NCBI RefSeq assembly: GCF_036346105.1
Contig: NZ_CP107811.1
Location: forward strand, 2,982,501-3,046,500
DNA: 64,000 bases
Reading direction: 5' to 3'
From: Streptomyces sp. NBC_00539
Lineage (GTDB): Bacteria > Actinomycetota > Actinomycetes > Streptomycetales > Streptomycetaceae
Part shown: positions 51,924 to 60,710 of the stretch, one piece after another
How positions within the stretch are numbered: position 1 is the first letter of the stretch
How the letters are laid out: each line of letters starts with the position of its first letter
Program-made: the position numbers and the translations under genes
Notes under the pieces: generated by a model
Seen by the model: only the letters and a program-made list of their open reading frames with translations
Databases searched by the model: none
Told to the model about the DNA's origin: nothing

Positions 51924-53147
51924 TTACTTGGCGGAGTTGGCCGTCTTCACGAGCGCGTCCTTGGTGACCGCGCCCACGTAGACCTTGCCGTCGTCCGTGA
52001 TCAGGGCGTTGACCAGGCGGGTCGAGAAGATGCGGCCCGAGCCGAAGGAGCCGTTGACCTTGTCCCCGAGGGAGTCGAGGAACTGCTTGGCCTCCTTCGG
52101 GGCGTCCTTGCCGTTGGCCGCGCTCTCGGCGTCCTTGAGGCCCTTGCCTCCGGGTACGGAGATCTGGGCGACCGAGGCCCAGCCCTCGCCGAGCACCTTC
52201 ACCTCACCCTTGCCGGCGCCGGCGGCACCGCCCGTCAGGCCCTGGAAGCCGGGGAGGGACTCCAGGCCCTTCCACTCCTTGCCGTGGCCGGCGTCCTTGC
52301 CGTGCCCGTCCGTGCCCTCGGTCAGCTTCGCGCCCTTGGGCGTGGTGAAGGCGAAGGTGTCGGCGGCCGGCTTGGCGAAGTCGACCTTGGTGAAGCCCGC
52401 GTCCACGATCGGCTTGCCGCCCTGGCTGGACAGCACCTGTACGCGCAGCGGCACACCGTTCTTGGCGTCCACGGCGATCTGCACCGAACCGACGGTGGAG
52501 CCGGCCTGCTTGGGCTTGAGCACCAGCTGGTAGGCGTCCCGCCCGGCCACCTGGGCGGTGTCGCCCACGCTGACGTCCGTCGTGGGGCCGGCGGCCTTGA
52601 GTGCCTCCTGCGCCATCTCCTGCGGCGAAGCGGGCATCCGCTCGCCCGCCTTGGGCTGGGCGCCCGGGCCGGAGTGGACGTCCTTCTCGTGGAAGACCTG
52701 GTTGGACTTGCTGTCGTACCCCCACACGTCCTTGCCGTTGTGGGTCAGGCTGTACTCGTCCTTCCCGTCGAGGAAGGTGAGCTTCTGGCGGTCCGGGCCG
52801 TCGGCCGCGATGCGGAAGGTGTGCGTCCCGTTCGCCAGCTGCGCGAGCTTGTCCTGCGGGTCGGCCGAACCACCGGTGACACCGCCACCGCCGCCGGCCC
52901 GGCCCAGCAGACCGCCCGCGAGGGTGGGCAGGCCCAGGTCGGTGCTGATCTTCGCGCTCCCGGAGAGCTGCTGGACGTCCGAGGCCGCGATCTTCTCGAT
53001 GAGCTGCTGGGCGGTCACCTTCGGCAGGTCCGGATTCCCGGCGTTGGCGAAGGCCGGGACCATCGCGATGGTCGCGGCCGCCACGCCGAACACCGCGACC
53101 GGTACGGCGTACCGAGCGGCCTTGCGGGTCTTCGTGTTCGTTGCCAT
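51924..53147 (-). CDS. secreted LolA-like protein
   Basis: A 407-residue protein starting MATNTKTRKAARYAVPVAVF. The signal sequence ends near FANAGNP (residue about 38). The rest shows LolA/LppX-like repeated beta strands (THTFRIAADGPDRQKLTFLDGKDEYSLTHNGKDVWGYDS, AYQLVLKPKQAGSTVGSVQIAVD, PLRVQVLS) and a Gly-rich segment near residue 85. It contains no lipobox. It probably binds a hydrophobic ligand or another cell-envelope protein; the exact role is unknown. Confidence 0.8.
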   Translation of the reverse strand: MATNTKTRKAARYAVPVAVFGVAAATIAMVPAFANAGNPDLPKVTAQQLIEKIAASDVQQLSGSAKISTDLGLPTLAGGLLGRAGGGGGVTGGSADPQDKLAQLANGTHTFRIAADGPDRQKLTFLDGKDEYSLTHNGKDVWGYDSKSNQVFHEKDVHSGPGAQPKAGERMPASPQEMAQEALKAAGPTTDVSVGDTAQVAGRDAYQLVLKPKQAGSTVGSVQIAVDAKNGVPLRVQVLSSQGGKPIVDAGFTKVDFAKPAADTFAFTTPKGAKLTEGTDGHGKDAGHGKEWKGLESLPGFQGLTGGAAGAGKGEVKVLGEGWASVAQISVPGGKGLKDAESAANGKDAPKEAKQFLDSLGDKVNGSFGSGRIFSTRLVNALITDDGKVYVGAVTKDALVKTANSAK

Positions 53148-53302
53148 CTTCTCTGCCTGCCTCCGTAGATGCGTCGCGTCCACCCCCGGCCGTCACTCTC
53201 ACCCGATCTGGTGGGGATGTGCCTCTATCTGACCAAAGGGGAGGGGCCGAAGGCGTCACTCCCCGGACTCAACCGGGCGTACAACCCAGGGATGACACGA
53301 CA

Positions 53303-53342
53303 CGGGCCCGGCATCCCCTACCCGTAGGGGATGCCGGGCCCG
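53303..53342 (-). terminator. very strong terminator of the polyprenyl synthase gene
   Basis: A perfect 19-bp palindrome CGGGCCCGGCATCCCCTAC / GTAGGGGATGCCGGGCCCG with a 2-nt centre, 18 bp past the stop. Confidence 0.93.
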
Positions 53343-53360
53343 TCGGGGAAGCCGTACGGA

Positions 53361-54371
53361 CTAACCGGCGCGGTGGACCACCGCGTCGCACAGCTCTTCG
53401 AGCGCCGACTTCGCGAAGCACTCGGGGAGGGGGGCCAGCGTGGCCCGCGCGTCCTGCGCGTAGCGGATGGTGTCGCGCCGGGCCTGCTCCAGGGCGGGGT
53501 GCACGCGCAGCCGGGCCAGGGCCTCGGCGTGCCGGGCGTCGTCGCTCAGGTCGCCGTCCAGGAGCCGTACGAGGTCCAGGTCGTCGGGGTCGCGGTCCCG
53601 CTCCGCCATCTCGCGCAGGCGCAGGACGGGCAGGGTGGGGATGCCCTCGCGCAGGTCGGTGCCGGGGGTCTTGCCGGACTCGTGGGAGTCGGAGGCGATG
53701 TCGAGGACGTCGTCGGCCAGCTGGAAGGCGATGCCGAGCCGTTCGCCGTACTGGGTCAGGATGTCGACCACGGACTCGTCGGCGCCCGCCATCAGCGCGC
53801 CGAACCGGCCGGAGACGGCGATCAGCGAGCCGGTCTTGCCGGCCATGACGTCGAGGTAGTGGGCGACGGGGTCGCGGCCGTCGCGCGGGCCGGCCGTCTC
53901 GAGGATCTGGCCGGTCACCAGCCGCTCGAAGGCCTCCGCCTGGATGCGTACGGCCTCGGGGCCGAGGTCGGCCAGGATGTGCGAGGCGCGGGCGAAGAGG
54001 AAGTCACCCGTCAGGACGGCGACCGAGTTGCCCCAGCGGGTGTTGGCGCTCTCCACCCCACGGCGCACCTCCGCCTCGTCCATGACGTCGTCGTGGTACA
54101 GCGTGGCCAGGTGGGTGAGCTCCACGACCACCGCGGACGGCACGATCCCGGGGGCGTACGGATCTCCGAAACGGGAGGCGAGCAGCACCAGCAACGGGCG
54201 GAACCGCTTGCCTCCGGCCCGCACCAGGTGCTGCGCGGCCTCGGTGATGAAGGGGACTTCGCTCTTGGTGGCCTCCAGCAGACCCGCCTCGACGGCGGCC
54301 AGTCCGGCCTGGACATCGGTCTCAAGAGCCTGGTCCCGCACGCTCAGTCCGAACGGCCCGACGACGGTCAC
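53361..54371 (-). CDS. polyprenyl diphosphate synthase
   Basis: A 336-residue trans-isoprenyl diphosphate synthase. GGKRFRPLL binds isopentenyl diphosphate, LYHDDVMDEA is the first Asp-rich motif (about residues 92-101), and FQLADDVLDIASD is the second. Small residues before the first motif predict a long (C35-C50) product. In Streptomyces such a chain would feed menaquinone, which fits the nearby complex I genes, but this is inferred. GTG start with AGGAG upstream. The gap to the divergent hydrolase is 387 bp. Confidence 0.92.
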   Translation of the reverse strand: MTVVGPFGLSVRDQALETDVQAGLAAVEAGLLEATKSEVPFITEAAQHLVRAGGKRFRPLLVLLASRFGDPYAPGIVPSAVVVELTHLATLYHDDVMDEAEVRRGVESANTRWGNSVAVLTGDFLFARASHILADLGPEAVRIQAEAFERLVTGQILETAGPRDGRDPVAHYLDVMAGKTGSLIAVSGRFGALMAGADESVVDILTQYGERLGIAFQLADDVLDIASDSHESGKTPGTDLREGIPTLPVLRLREMAERDRDPDDLDLVRLLDGDLSDDARHAEALARLRVHPALEQARRDTIRYAQDARATLAPLPECFAKSALEELCDAVVHRAG

Positions 54372-54758
54372 GAGGGGTACTCCTGTCTGCTGACGATCAC
54401 CTTGACGATCACATGGATTGTCGATGTGTCGCTGCCATCACTCAAGCCAGCGTATCCGGTCTGTTTTCGATCACCCAGAGCGCCTGCCCGGTCGGCACGC
54501 GCGCACCGCCCGATGTACACCGGTATGTTCGTCACGAGCCGAGACAACCGGAGATTGCCTTTTGTCCAGAACTGTCACCGGCACGGACGAGCCGGGGGAT
54601 CCGGGGGCGGGCCGGCCGCCGCCCGGACCCCCGTCGGCGCGGCCGTCGTCGCAGCCCTTCCGGCCTCCCCCGGACGGCTGAGGGCGGGCCGCTTCGCCGT
54701 CACCGTGCTCGCGCCCCGGCCGAGGCGCACGACGCATACGTTCCCCGAGGCGGTCCGC
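54372..54758. other. divergent intergenic region, no gene seen
   Basis: A 387-bp gap between polyprenyl synthase and the CocE/NonD gene. It is less GC-rich near 54400-54560, where promoters could lie. An open frame leads through it into the hydrolase, but it has no ribosome site and its composition is not protein-like. Confidence 0.5.
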
Positions 54759-56762
54759 ATGATCATCCGTACCGACTTCCCCTACGAGACCACCCGCGAG
54801 GATGTCCGGATCCCGATGCCCGACGGGGTCGAGCTGTACGCCCGGATCTGGCGCCCGGTCACCGACGGGCCGGTCCCGGCGCTGCTGGAGTACCTGCCGT
54901 ACCGCCTCACCGACTGGACCGCGCCGCGCGACGGGCAGCGCCACCCCTGGTACGCGGGCCACGGCTACGCCTCCGTGCGGGTGGACGTGCGCGGCCACGG
55001 CTGCAGCGGCGGCGTCCCCGGCGACGAGCACGACGCGCGGGAGCTCGCCGACGGGGTCGCGGTGGTGGAGTGGCTCGCGGCGCAGCCGTGGTGCACGGGC
55101 GCGGTGGGCATGTCCGGGATCTCCTGGGGCGGCTCCAACAGCCTCCGGATCGCAGCCCTCGCCCCCCGGGCGCTCAAGGCGGTCGTCACGGTCTGCTCCA
55201 CCGACGACCGCTACGACAACGGGGGGCACTACCTGGGCGGCTCCGTCCTCGCCGCCGACATGCCCGCGCGGGCGGCGACGATGCTGGCCTTCGCCGCGCG
55301 GCCCCCGGACCCCCGGTACGCCGGCGACGGCTGGCGGGAGCAGTGGCTCACCCGTCTGGAGGCCCTGGAACCGCTGATCCACACCTGGCTCGCCCACCAG
55401 ACCCGCGACGCCTACTGGAAGCACGGCAGCGTCCGCGAGGACCACGGGAACATCCGCGCGGCCGTCCTCGCGGTCGGCGGCTGGCACGACCCGTACCGGG
55501 ACACCGTGCTGCGCCTGGTCGAGCACCTGCCCCGGGGCCGTGTCCGCGGGCTGATCGGCCCCTGGTCCCACCAGTACCCCGACCGGGGGCTGCCGCCGGG
55601 CCCGGCGATCGGCTTCCTCCAGGAAACCCTGCGCTGGTGGGACCACTGGCTCAAGGGCGAGGACAACGGGGTCATGGACGAACCGCTGCTGCGCTCCTGG
55701 ATCAGCGAGTCGCACCCGCCGGCCACCGTCTACCCACGTATGGAGGGCCGCTGGGTGGGCGACGCCGCCTGGCCCTCGCCCTCGGTCGTGCCGGTGTCCT
55801 ACGGGCTCCAGGGCGCGCCGGTGACGGTCGCCTCCCCGCAGCACACCGGGCTGGACGCGGGCCGGTTCCTCCCCCGCGGCAACGACGCGGACCTCCCGCC
55901 CGACCAGCGGGAGGAGGACGCCAAGTCGGCGTGCTTCGAGTTCCCGGTCGCGCCGGGCGAGCCGGTGGAGGTCCTGGGCCGGGCCCGGGTGACGCTGCGG
56001 CTGCGGATGGACGTCCCGTACGGGCAGGTGGTCGCCCGGCTCTGCGACGTCGCCCCCGACGGAGCCTCGACGCTGGTCACGCGCGGCGCGCTGAACCTGT
56101 CGGCGCGGGGCGGGCGGGAGCGGGCCGCGCCCTGGCCGGTGGGCTCGTACGAGGAGGTCACCTTCGAGCTGAACGGCATCGGGCACGCGTTCCCGCCGGG
56201 CCACCGGATCCGGCTGGCGCTGTCGTCGGCGTACTGGCCGTGGATCTGGCCCCGGGCCGGCTCGGAGGCGGGCTGGACCCTCGACCCGGCGGGCAGCACG
56301 CTGGAGCTGCCGCTGCGCACGGCGGGCCCGCTGGACGACGGCATCGTCTTCGAGGCGCCGGAGCAGGCGGAGCCGCTGGGGGTGGTGCAGCCGGCGACGC
56401 TGGACGAGCCGCGCCCGGAGCGGGTCGTCGTGCGGGACGTGGCCCGCGGGTCCTGGCGGCTGGAGGTGGACCCCCGGTACGGGGGGACGCGGGTGTACCC
56501 GGACGGGCTGGAGTGCGGTGAGGACGCGGTGGAGGAGTACGAGATCCGGTCGGCGGACGCCCTGTCGGCGCGGGCCCGCTCGCGCTGGCGGATCCGGCTG
56601 CACCGGCCGGAGCTGGGCTGGGAGGTCACCGTGGAGACCCGCTCGGAGGTCTCCTGCGACGCGGGCGGGTTCCTCACGTCGAACGAGGTGGTGTGCCGGG
56701 AGGGCGGCGAGGCGGTCTTCCACCGCACCTGGGAACGCCGCCTCCCGCGCACGGCGGGCTGA
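54759..56762 (+). CDS. CocE/NonD family hydrolase
   Basis: A 667-residue alpha/beta hydrolase of the X-Pro dipeptidyl-peptidase S15/CocE family. The start MIIRTDFPYETTREDVRIPM follows GAGGCGG. The oxyanion-Tyr region is PALLEYLPYR, the nucleophile elbow is GMSGISWGGSN (Ser at about 123), and the catalytic His is probably in GPWSHQYPD. The C-terminal beta-sandwich (PVEVLGRARVTLRLRMDVPYGQVVARLCDVAPDG) closes the active site. It cleaves an ester or amide of unknown identity in the cytoplasm, as no signal peptide is present. Confidence 0.9.
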   Translation: MIIRTDFPYETTREDVRIPMPDGVELYARIWRPVTDGPVPALLEYLPYRLTDWTAPRDGQRHPWYAGHGYASVRVDVRGHGCSGGVPGDEHDARELADGVAVVEWLAAQPWCTGAVGMSGISWGGSNSLRIAALAPRALKAVVTVCSTDDRYDNGGHYLGGSVLAADMPARAATMLAFAARPPDPRYAGDGWREQWLTRLEALEPLIHTWLAHQTRDAYWKHGSVREDHGNIRAAVLAVGGWHDPYRDTVLRLVEHLPRGRVRGLIGPWSHQYPDRGLPPGPAIGFLQETLRWWDHWLKGEDNGVMDEPLLRSWISESHPPATVYPRMEGRWVGDAAWPSPSVVPVSYGLQGAPVTVASPQHTGLDAGRFLPRGNDADLPPDQREEDAKSACFEFPVAPGEPVEVLGRARVTLRLRMDVPYGQVVARLCDVAPDGASTLVTRGALNLSARGGRERAAPWPVGSYEEVTFELNGIGHAFPPGHRIRLALSSAYWPWIWPRAGSEAGWTLDPAGSTLELPLRTAGPLDDGIVFEAPEQAEPLGVVQPATLDEPRPERVVVRDVARGSWRLEVDPRYGGTRVYPDGLECGEDAVEEYEIRSADALSARARSRWRIRLHRPELGWEVTVETRSEVSCDAGGFLTSNEVVCREGGEAVFHRTWERRLPRTAG

Positions 56763-56782
56763 CCGCCCGCCGGGGGGGTGCG

Positions 56783-57601
56783 TCAGCGGAACAGCCGCTC
56801 CAGGACCACCGCGATGCCGTCGTCCTCGTTCGACAGCGTCACCTCGTCGGCCACCGCCACCAGTTCCCGGTGGGCGTTGGCCATCGCCACCCCGTACGCC
56901 GCCCACCCGAACATCGGGACGTCGTTGGGCATGTCGCCGAAGGCGATCGTGGCCGAGGCGGCCAGGCCCAGGACGTCCGCGGCGCGCGAGAGGCCGCTCG
57001 CCTTGTCGATTCCCGGCGGCTGGAGCTCCACCGTGTGCTCCCCCGCCATCGTCACGTTGACGAGGTCCCCGACCACCCCGCGCGCGAGGCGCGTCAGTTC
57101 GTCGTCGTCCAGCTCAGGGTGCTGGAGCAGCACCTTGTTGATCGGCGCCGACCACAGGTCCGCGCGGCGCCCTACCCGGACCGTCGGCAGGTGCGGATGC
57201 GGCATCCGGTAGCCCGGCCCTATCAGCATCTCCGCGTCCACCCCCTCCTGGTCGACCGCCACGTACACCTCGCCGATCTCGGCCTCGATCTTGCCGAGGG
57301 CGACCTCCGCCAGACCCCGGTCCATGCACACGGAGTGCAACAGGCGCCCGCGCGCCGCGTCGTACACCTGCGCGCCCTGCCCGCACACCGCGAGCCCCGT
57401 GTAGCCGAGGCCGTCCAGTACGTGGCGCACCTGCGGGACCGGGCGGCCGGTCACGATGATGTGTTCGGCGCCTGCGGCGCGGGCACGCGCGAGGGCGGTG
57501 TGGGAACGGGCCGAGACGGTGTCCCCGGCGCGCAGCAGAGTCCCGTCCAGGTCGGTTGCGATCAAGGCGAAGGGAGGGGCCGGAGGCGGGGCGGAAGTCA
57601 C
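56783..57601 (-). CDS. Cof-type HAD superfamily phosphatase
   Basis: A 272-residue hydrolase. The start is a GTG at 57601 (VTSAPPPAPPF). HAD motif I is ATDLDGTLLR with two Asp (about residue 16-20), motif II is IIVTGRP, and motif IV is AFGDMPNDVPMF. The inserted cap is of the Cof/C2 type. Likely substrates are sugar phosphates or nucleotides. It ends convergent with the CocE gene 20 bp apart. Confidence 0.9.
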   Translation of the reverse strand: MTSAPPPAPPFALIATDLDGTLLRAGDTVSARSHTALARARAAGAEHIIVTGRPVPQVRHVLDGLGYTGLAVCGQGAQVYDAARGRLLHSVCMDRGLAEVALGKIEAEIGEVYVAVDQEGVDAEMLIGPGYRMPHPHLPTVRVGRRADLWSAPINKVLLQHPELDDDELTRLARGVVGDLVNVTMAGEHTVELQPPGIDKASGLSRAADVLGLAASATIAFGDMPNDVPMFGWAAYGVAMANAHRELVAVADEVTLSNEDDGIAVVLERLFR

Positions 57602-57741
57602 GGCGCAAGGATACGGACCCCTTTGGACAAGTCCTACAAATAGCGCCCTAATCCGGCCTCCCGCCCGCCCCACCAGCAACGTAACGTGTCAACAAGCCCC
57701 CGGGACACCCCCGGACCGCGTCGAAAGCGAGGCAGCAACCC

Positions 57742-58965
57742 ATGCCCCAGCAGAGCCCCCTCGATGTCCCCGAGGGCGACCCGTTCGGACCGCACAACCT
57801 GCCCTACGGCGTGTTCTCCACCGCCGAGGACCCCCGGCGCCGGGTCGGTGTGCGGATCGGCGGGTACGTCCTGGACGCCGGAGCGGCCGCGCTCGCGCTC
57901 GGTTCCCCCTACGCGGGCCTGCTCGGCCGGCCCTCGCTCAACCCGCTGCTCGCCGCCGGCCGGACCGCCTGGCGCGACGTACGGCGCGCGCTGACCGCCT
58001 GGGTGACCGACCCCGGCCACCGCGACACGGTCGAGCCGCACCTGATGCCGCTCGACGCCGTCACCCTGCACCTGCCGTACGAGGTCGCCGACTACGTCGA
58101 CTTCTACGCGAGCGAGCACCACGCCACGAACGTCGGGAAGATCTTCCGCCCGGACGGTGACGCCCTCACCCCCAACTGGAAGCACCTGCCGATCGGTTAC
58201 CACGGCCGCTCCGGCACCATCGTGGTCTCCGGCACCGACGTCGTACGCCCCAGCGGGCAGCGCAAGGCGCCCACCGACCCGGCCCCCGTCTTCGGCCCGA
58301 GCGTCAAGCTCGACATCGAGGCCGAGGTCGGCTTCGTCGTCGGCACCCCCTCGGAACTCGGCCGCCCGGTCGCGCTCGGCGAGTTCGAGGACCACGTCTT
58401 CGGCCTGTTCCTCCTCAACGACTGGTCCGCACGGGACATCCAGGCCTGGGAGTACGTGCCGCTGGGCCCGTTCCTCGGCAAGTCCTTCGCCACCTCCGTC
58501 TCCGCCTGGGTCACCCCGCTGGAGGCCCTGGACGCCGCCCGCGTCGCGCCGCCCGCCCGGGACTTCCCGCTGCTGCCGTACCTGGACGACTCGGACGCCG
58601 ACCGCCCCGGCGGCTTCGACCTGCACATCGCCGTCTCCATCAACGGGCAGGAGGTGGCCCGGCCGCCGTTCGCCTCCATGTACTGGACCGCTGCCCAGCA
58701 GCTGGCCCACATGACGGTCAACGGGGCCTCCCTGCGCACCGGTGACGTCTACGGCTCCGGCACCGTCAGCGGCCCCGAGACCGACCAGCGCGGCTCCCTG
58801 CTGGAGCTGACCTGGAACGGCCGCGACGCCATCGAGCTCGCCGACGGCAAGCGCACCTTCCTGGAGGACGGCGACACCGTCACGCTCACCGCCTGGGCGC
58901 CCGGCCCCGACGGCAGCCGGGTGGGCCTCGGCGAGGTCACCGGCCGCATCACCGCCTCCCGCTGA
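57742..58965 (+). CDS. fahA: fumarylacetoacetase
   Basis: A 407-residue enzyme for the last step of tyrosine breakdown, cleaving fumarylacetoacetate to fumarate and acetoacetate. VDFYASEHHATNVGKIFRP (about residues 114-132), LPIGYHGRSGTIVVSG, KLDIEAEVGFVVG, LFLLNDWSARDIQAWEYVPLGPFLGKSFATS give all metal and catalytic residues. The start ATG has GAGG upstream. The rest of the pathway (homogentisate dioxygenase, maleylacetoacetate isomerase) is not in this window. Confidence 0.96.
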   Translation: MPQQSPLDVPEGDPFGPHNLPYGVFSTAEDPRRRVGVRIGGYVLDAGAAALALGSPYAGLLGRPSLNPLLAAGRTAWRDVRRALTAWVTDPGHRDTVEPHLMPLDAVTLHLPYEVADYVDFYASEHHATNVGKIFRPDGDALTPNWKHLPIGYHGRSGTIVVSGTDVVRPSGQRKAPTDPAPVFGPSVKLDIEAEVGFVVGTPSELGRPVALGEFEDHVFGLFLLNDWSARDIQAWEYVPLGPFLGKSFATSVSAWVTPLEALDAARVAPPARDFPLLPYLDDSDADRPGGFDLHIAVSINGQEVARPPFASMYWTAAQQLAHMTVNGASLRTGDVYGSGTVSGPETDQRGSLLELTWNGRDAIELADGKRTFLEDGDTVTLTAWAPGPDGSRVGLGEVTGRITASR

Positions 58966-58997
58966 GCCCGGCCGGGGCGACGGACGTCCCGGTCAGC

Positions 58998-59040
58998 CCG
59001 AGGGCCCGGCCCCCCTTCCTGCGGGGAGCCGGGCCCTCGG
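58998..59040. terminator. bidirectional terminator between fahA and nuoN
   Basis: A 12-bp perfect outer stem CCGAGGGCCCGG / CCGGGCCCTCGG with further C/G pairing serves both convergent units. Confidence 0.85.
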
Positions 59041-59054
59041 TACACCCGTAGGTG

Positions 59055-60710
59055 CTACCGCACGAACGTGCTCGCGTGCCCGGCCAGGTCGAGGAAGTAC
59101 TGCGGCGCCACACCCAGGACCAGCGTCACCGCCACGCCCACCGCGATCGTGGTCATCGTCAGCGGCGAGGGCACCGCGACCGTCGGGCCGTCGGCCTTCG
59201 GCTCGCTGAAGAACATCAGCACGATCACCCGGATGTAGAAGAACGCGGCGACGGCGGACGAGAGCACACCGACCACGACCAGCACCCCGGCGCCGCCCTC
59301 CGCCGCCGCCTTGAACACGGCGAACTTCCCGGCGAAGCCGGACGTCAGCGGGATGCCCGCGAAGGCCAGCAGGAACACCGCGAAGACCGCCGCCGTCAGC
59401 GGCGAACGACGGCCGAGCCCGGCCCACTTCGACAGGTGGGTGGCCTCGCCGCCCGCGTCCCGCACCAGCGTGACCACGGCGAACGCGCCGATCGTCACGA
59501 AGGAGTAGGCGCCCAGGTAGAACAGGACGGACTTGACGCCCTCGGCGGAGGTGGCGATCACACCGGCCAGGATGAAACCGGCGTGCGCGATCGAGGAGTA
59601 CGCCAGCAGCCGCTTGACGTCCGTCTGGGTCACGGCGATCACCGCGCCCGCCAGCATCGTGACGATCGCGACGCCCCACATCACCGGCCGCCAGTCCCAG
59701 CGCAGGCCCGGGAGCACCACGTACAGCAGACGCAGGAGCGCGCCGAATGCCGCGACCTTCGTCGCCGCCGCCATGAACCCGGTGACCGGGGTCGGGGCGC
59801 CCTGGTAGACGTCCGGCGTCCACATGTGGAAGGGGACGGCGCCGACCTTGAACAGCAGGCCCATCAGGATCAGCGCGCCGCCGATGAGCAGCAGCGCGTC
59901 GTTGCCCATGGTGGAGGCCAGCGCCGGGTCGATCTTCGAGACCGTGCCGTCCACGACGTCGGCGATCACCGCGTAGGAGACGGAGCCGGCGTAGCCGTAG
60001 AGCAGCGCGATGCCGAACAGCAGGAACGCCGAGGAGAACGCACCCAGCAGGAAGTACTTGACCGCCGCCTCCTGCGACATCAGCCGCTGGCGGCGGGCGA
60101 GGGCGCAGAGCAGGTACAGCGGGAGGGAGAAGACCTCCAGCGCGATGAACAGCGTCAGCAGGTCGTCGGCCGCCGGGAAGATCAGCATCCCGGAGATCGC
60201 GAACAGGGCCAGCGGGAAGACCTCGGTGGTCGTGAAACCGGCCTTGACGGCCGCCTTCTCGCTGTCGCTGCCGGGGACCGACGCGGCCTGCGCGGCGAAG
60301 GAGTCGACCCGGTTGCCGTGGGCCGCCGGGTCCAGGCGCCGCTCCGCGAAGGTGAACACGGCCACGATCGAGGCCAGCAGGATGGTGCCCTGCAGGAACA
60401 GCGCCGGTCCGTCCACGGCGATCGCGCCCATGGCGGCGATGCGCGCCTTGGCGTTCCCGTACCCGCCGGCTGCAAGGCCGACGACCGCCGCGAAGGCCGC
60501 GGCCAGCGCGGCGACGGCGAGGAACACCTGGACGTGGTAGCGGTACTTGCGCGGTACGAAGGCCTCGACGAGGACGCCGAGGACCGCCGCGCCCACCACG
60601 ATGAGCGTGGGCGCGAGCTGCGCGTATTCGATGTGCGGGGCCGGGATCTTGGTGGCCGGGTCCGCGGCCGCCACTGTCAGCAGGCCCTGGGCAGCAGTCA
60701 GCGTGCTCAC
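59055..60710 (-). CDS. nuoN: NADH-quinone oxidoreductase subunit N (canonical locus)
   Basis: A 551-residue antiporter-like subunit of complex I. LFIALEVFSLPLYLL (TM5 Glu), LLFKVGAVPFHMWTPDVYQGAPTPVTGFM (TM7 Lys) and VKRLLAYSSIAHAGF are all intact, in contrast to the altered copy at the other locus. GTG start overlaps the nuoM stop by 4 bp (GTGA). It is the last gene of this operon. Confidence 0.95.
   Translation of the reverse strand: MSTLTAAQGLLTVAAADPATKIPAPHIEYAQLAPTLIVVGAAVLGVLVEAFVPRKYRYHVQVFLAVAALAAAFAAVVGLAAGGYGNAKARIAAMGAIAVDGPALFLQGTILLASIVAVFTFAERRLDPAAHGNRVDSFAAQAASVPGSDSEKAAVKAGFTTTEVFPLALFAISGMLIFPAADDLLTLFIALEVFSLPLYLLCALARRQRLMSQEAAVKYFLLGAFSSAFLLFGIALLYGYAGSVSYAVIADVVDGTVSKIDPALASTMGNDALLLIGGALILMGLLFKVGAVPFHMWTPDVYQGAPTPVTGFMAAATKVAAFGALLRLLYVVLPGLRWDWRPVMWGVAIVTMLAGAVIAVTQTDVKRLLAYSSIAHAGFILAGVIATSAEGVKSVLFYLGAYSFVTIGAFAVVTLVRDAGGEATHLSKWAGLGRRSPLTAAVFAVFLLAFAGIPLTSGFAGKFAVFKAAAEGGAGVLVVVGVLSSAVAAFFYIRVIVLMFFSEPKADGPTVAVPSPLTMTTIAVGVAVTLVLGVAPQYFLDLAGHASTFVR

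Noticed and set aside
53331-54758. 476-codon upstream extension of the CocE/NonD hydrolase frame
   Set aside because: It runs antisense through the polyprenyl synthase gene, and a Met with a ribosome site at 54759 gives the normal family length.
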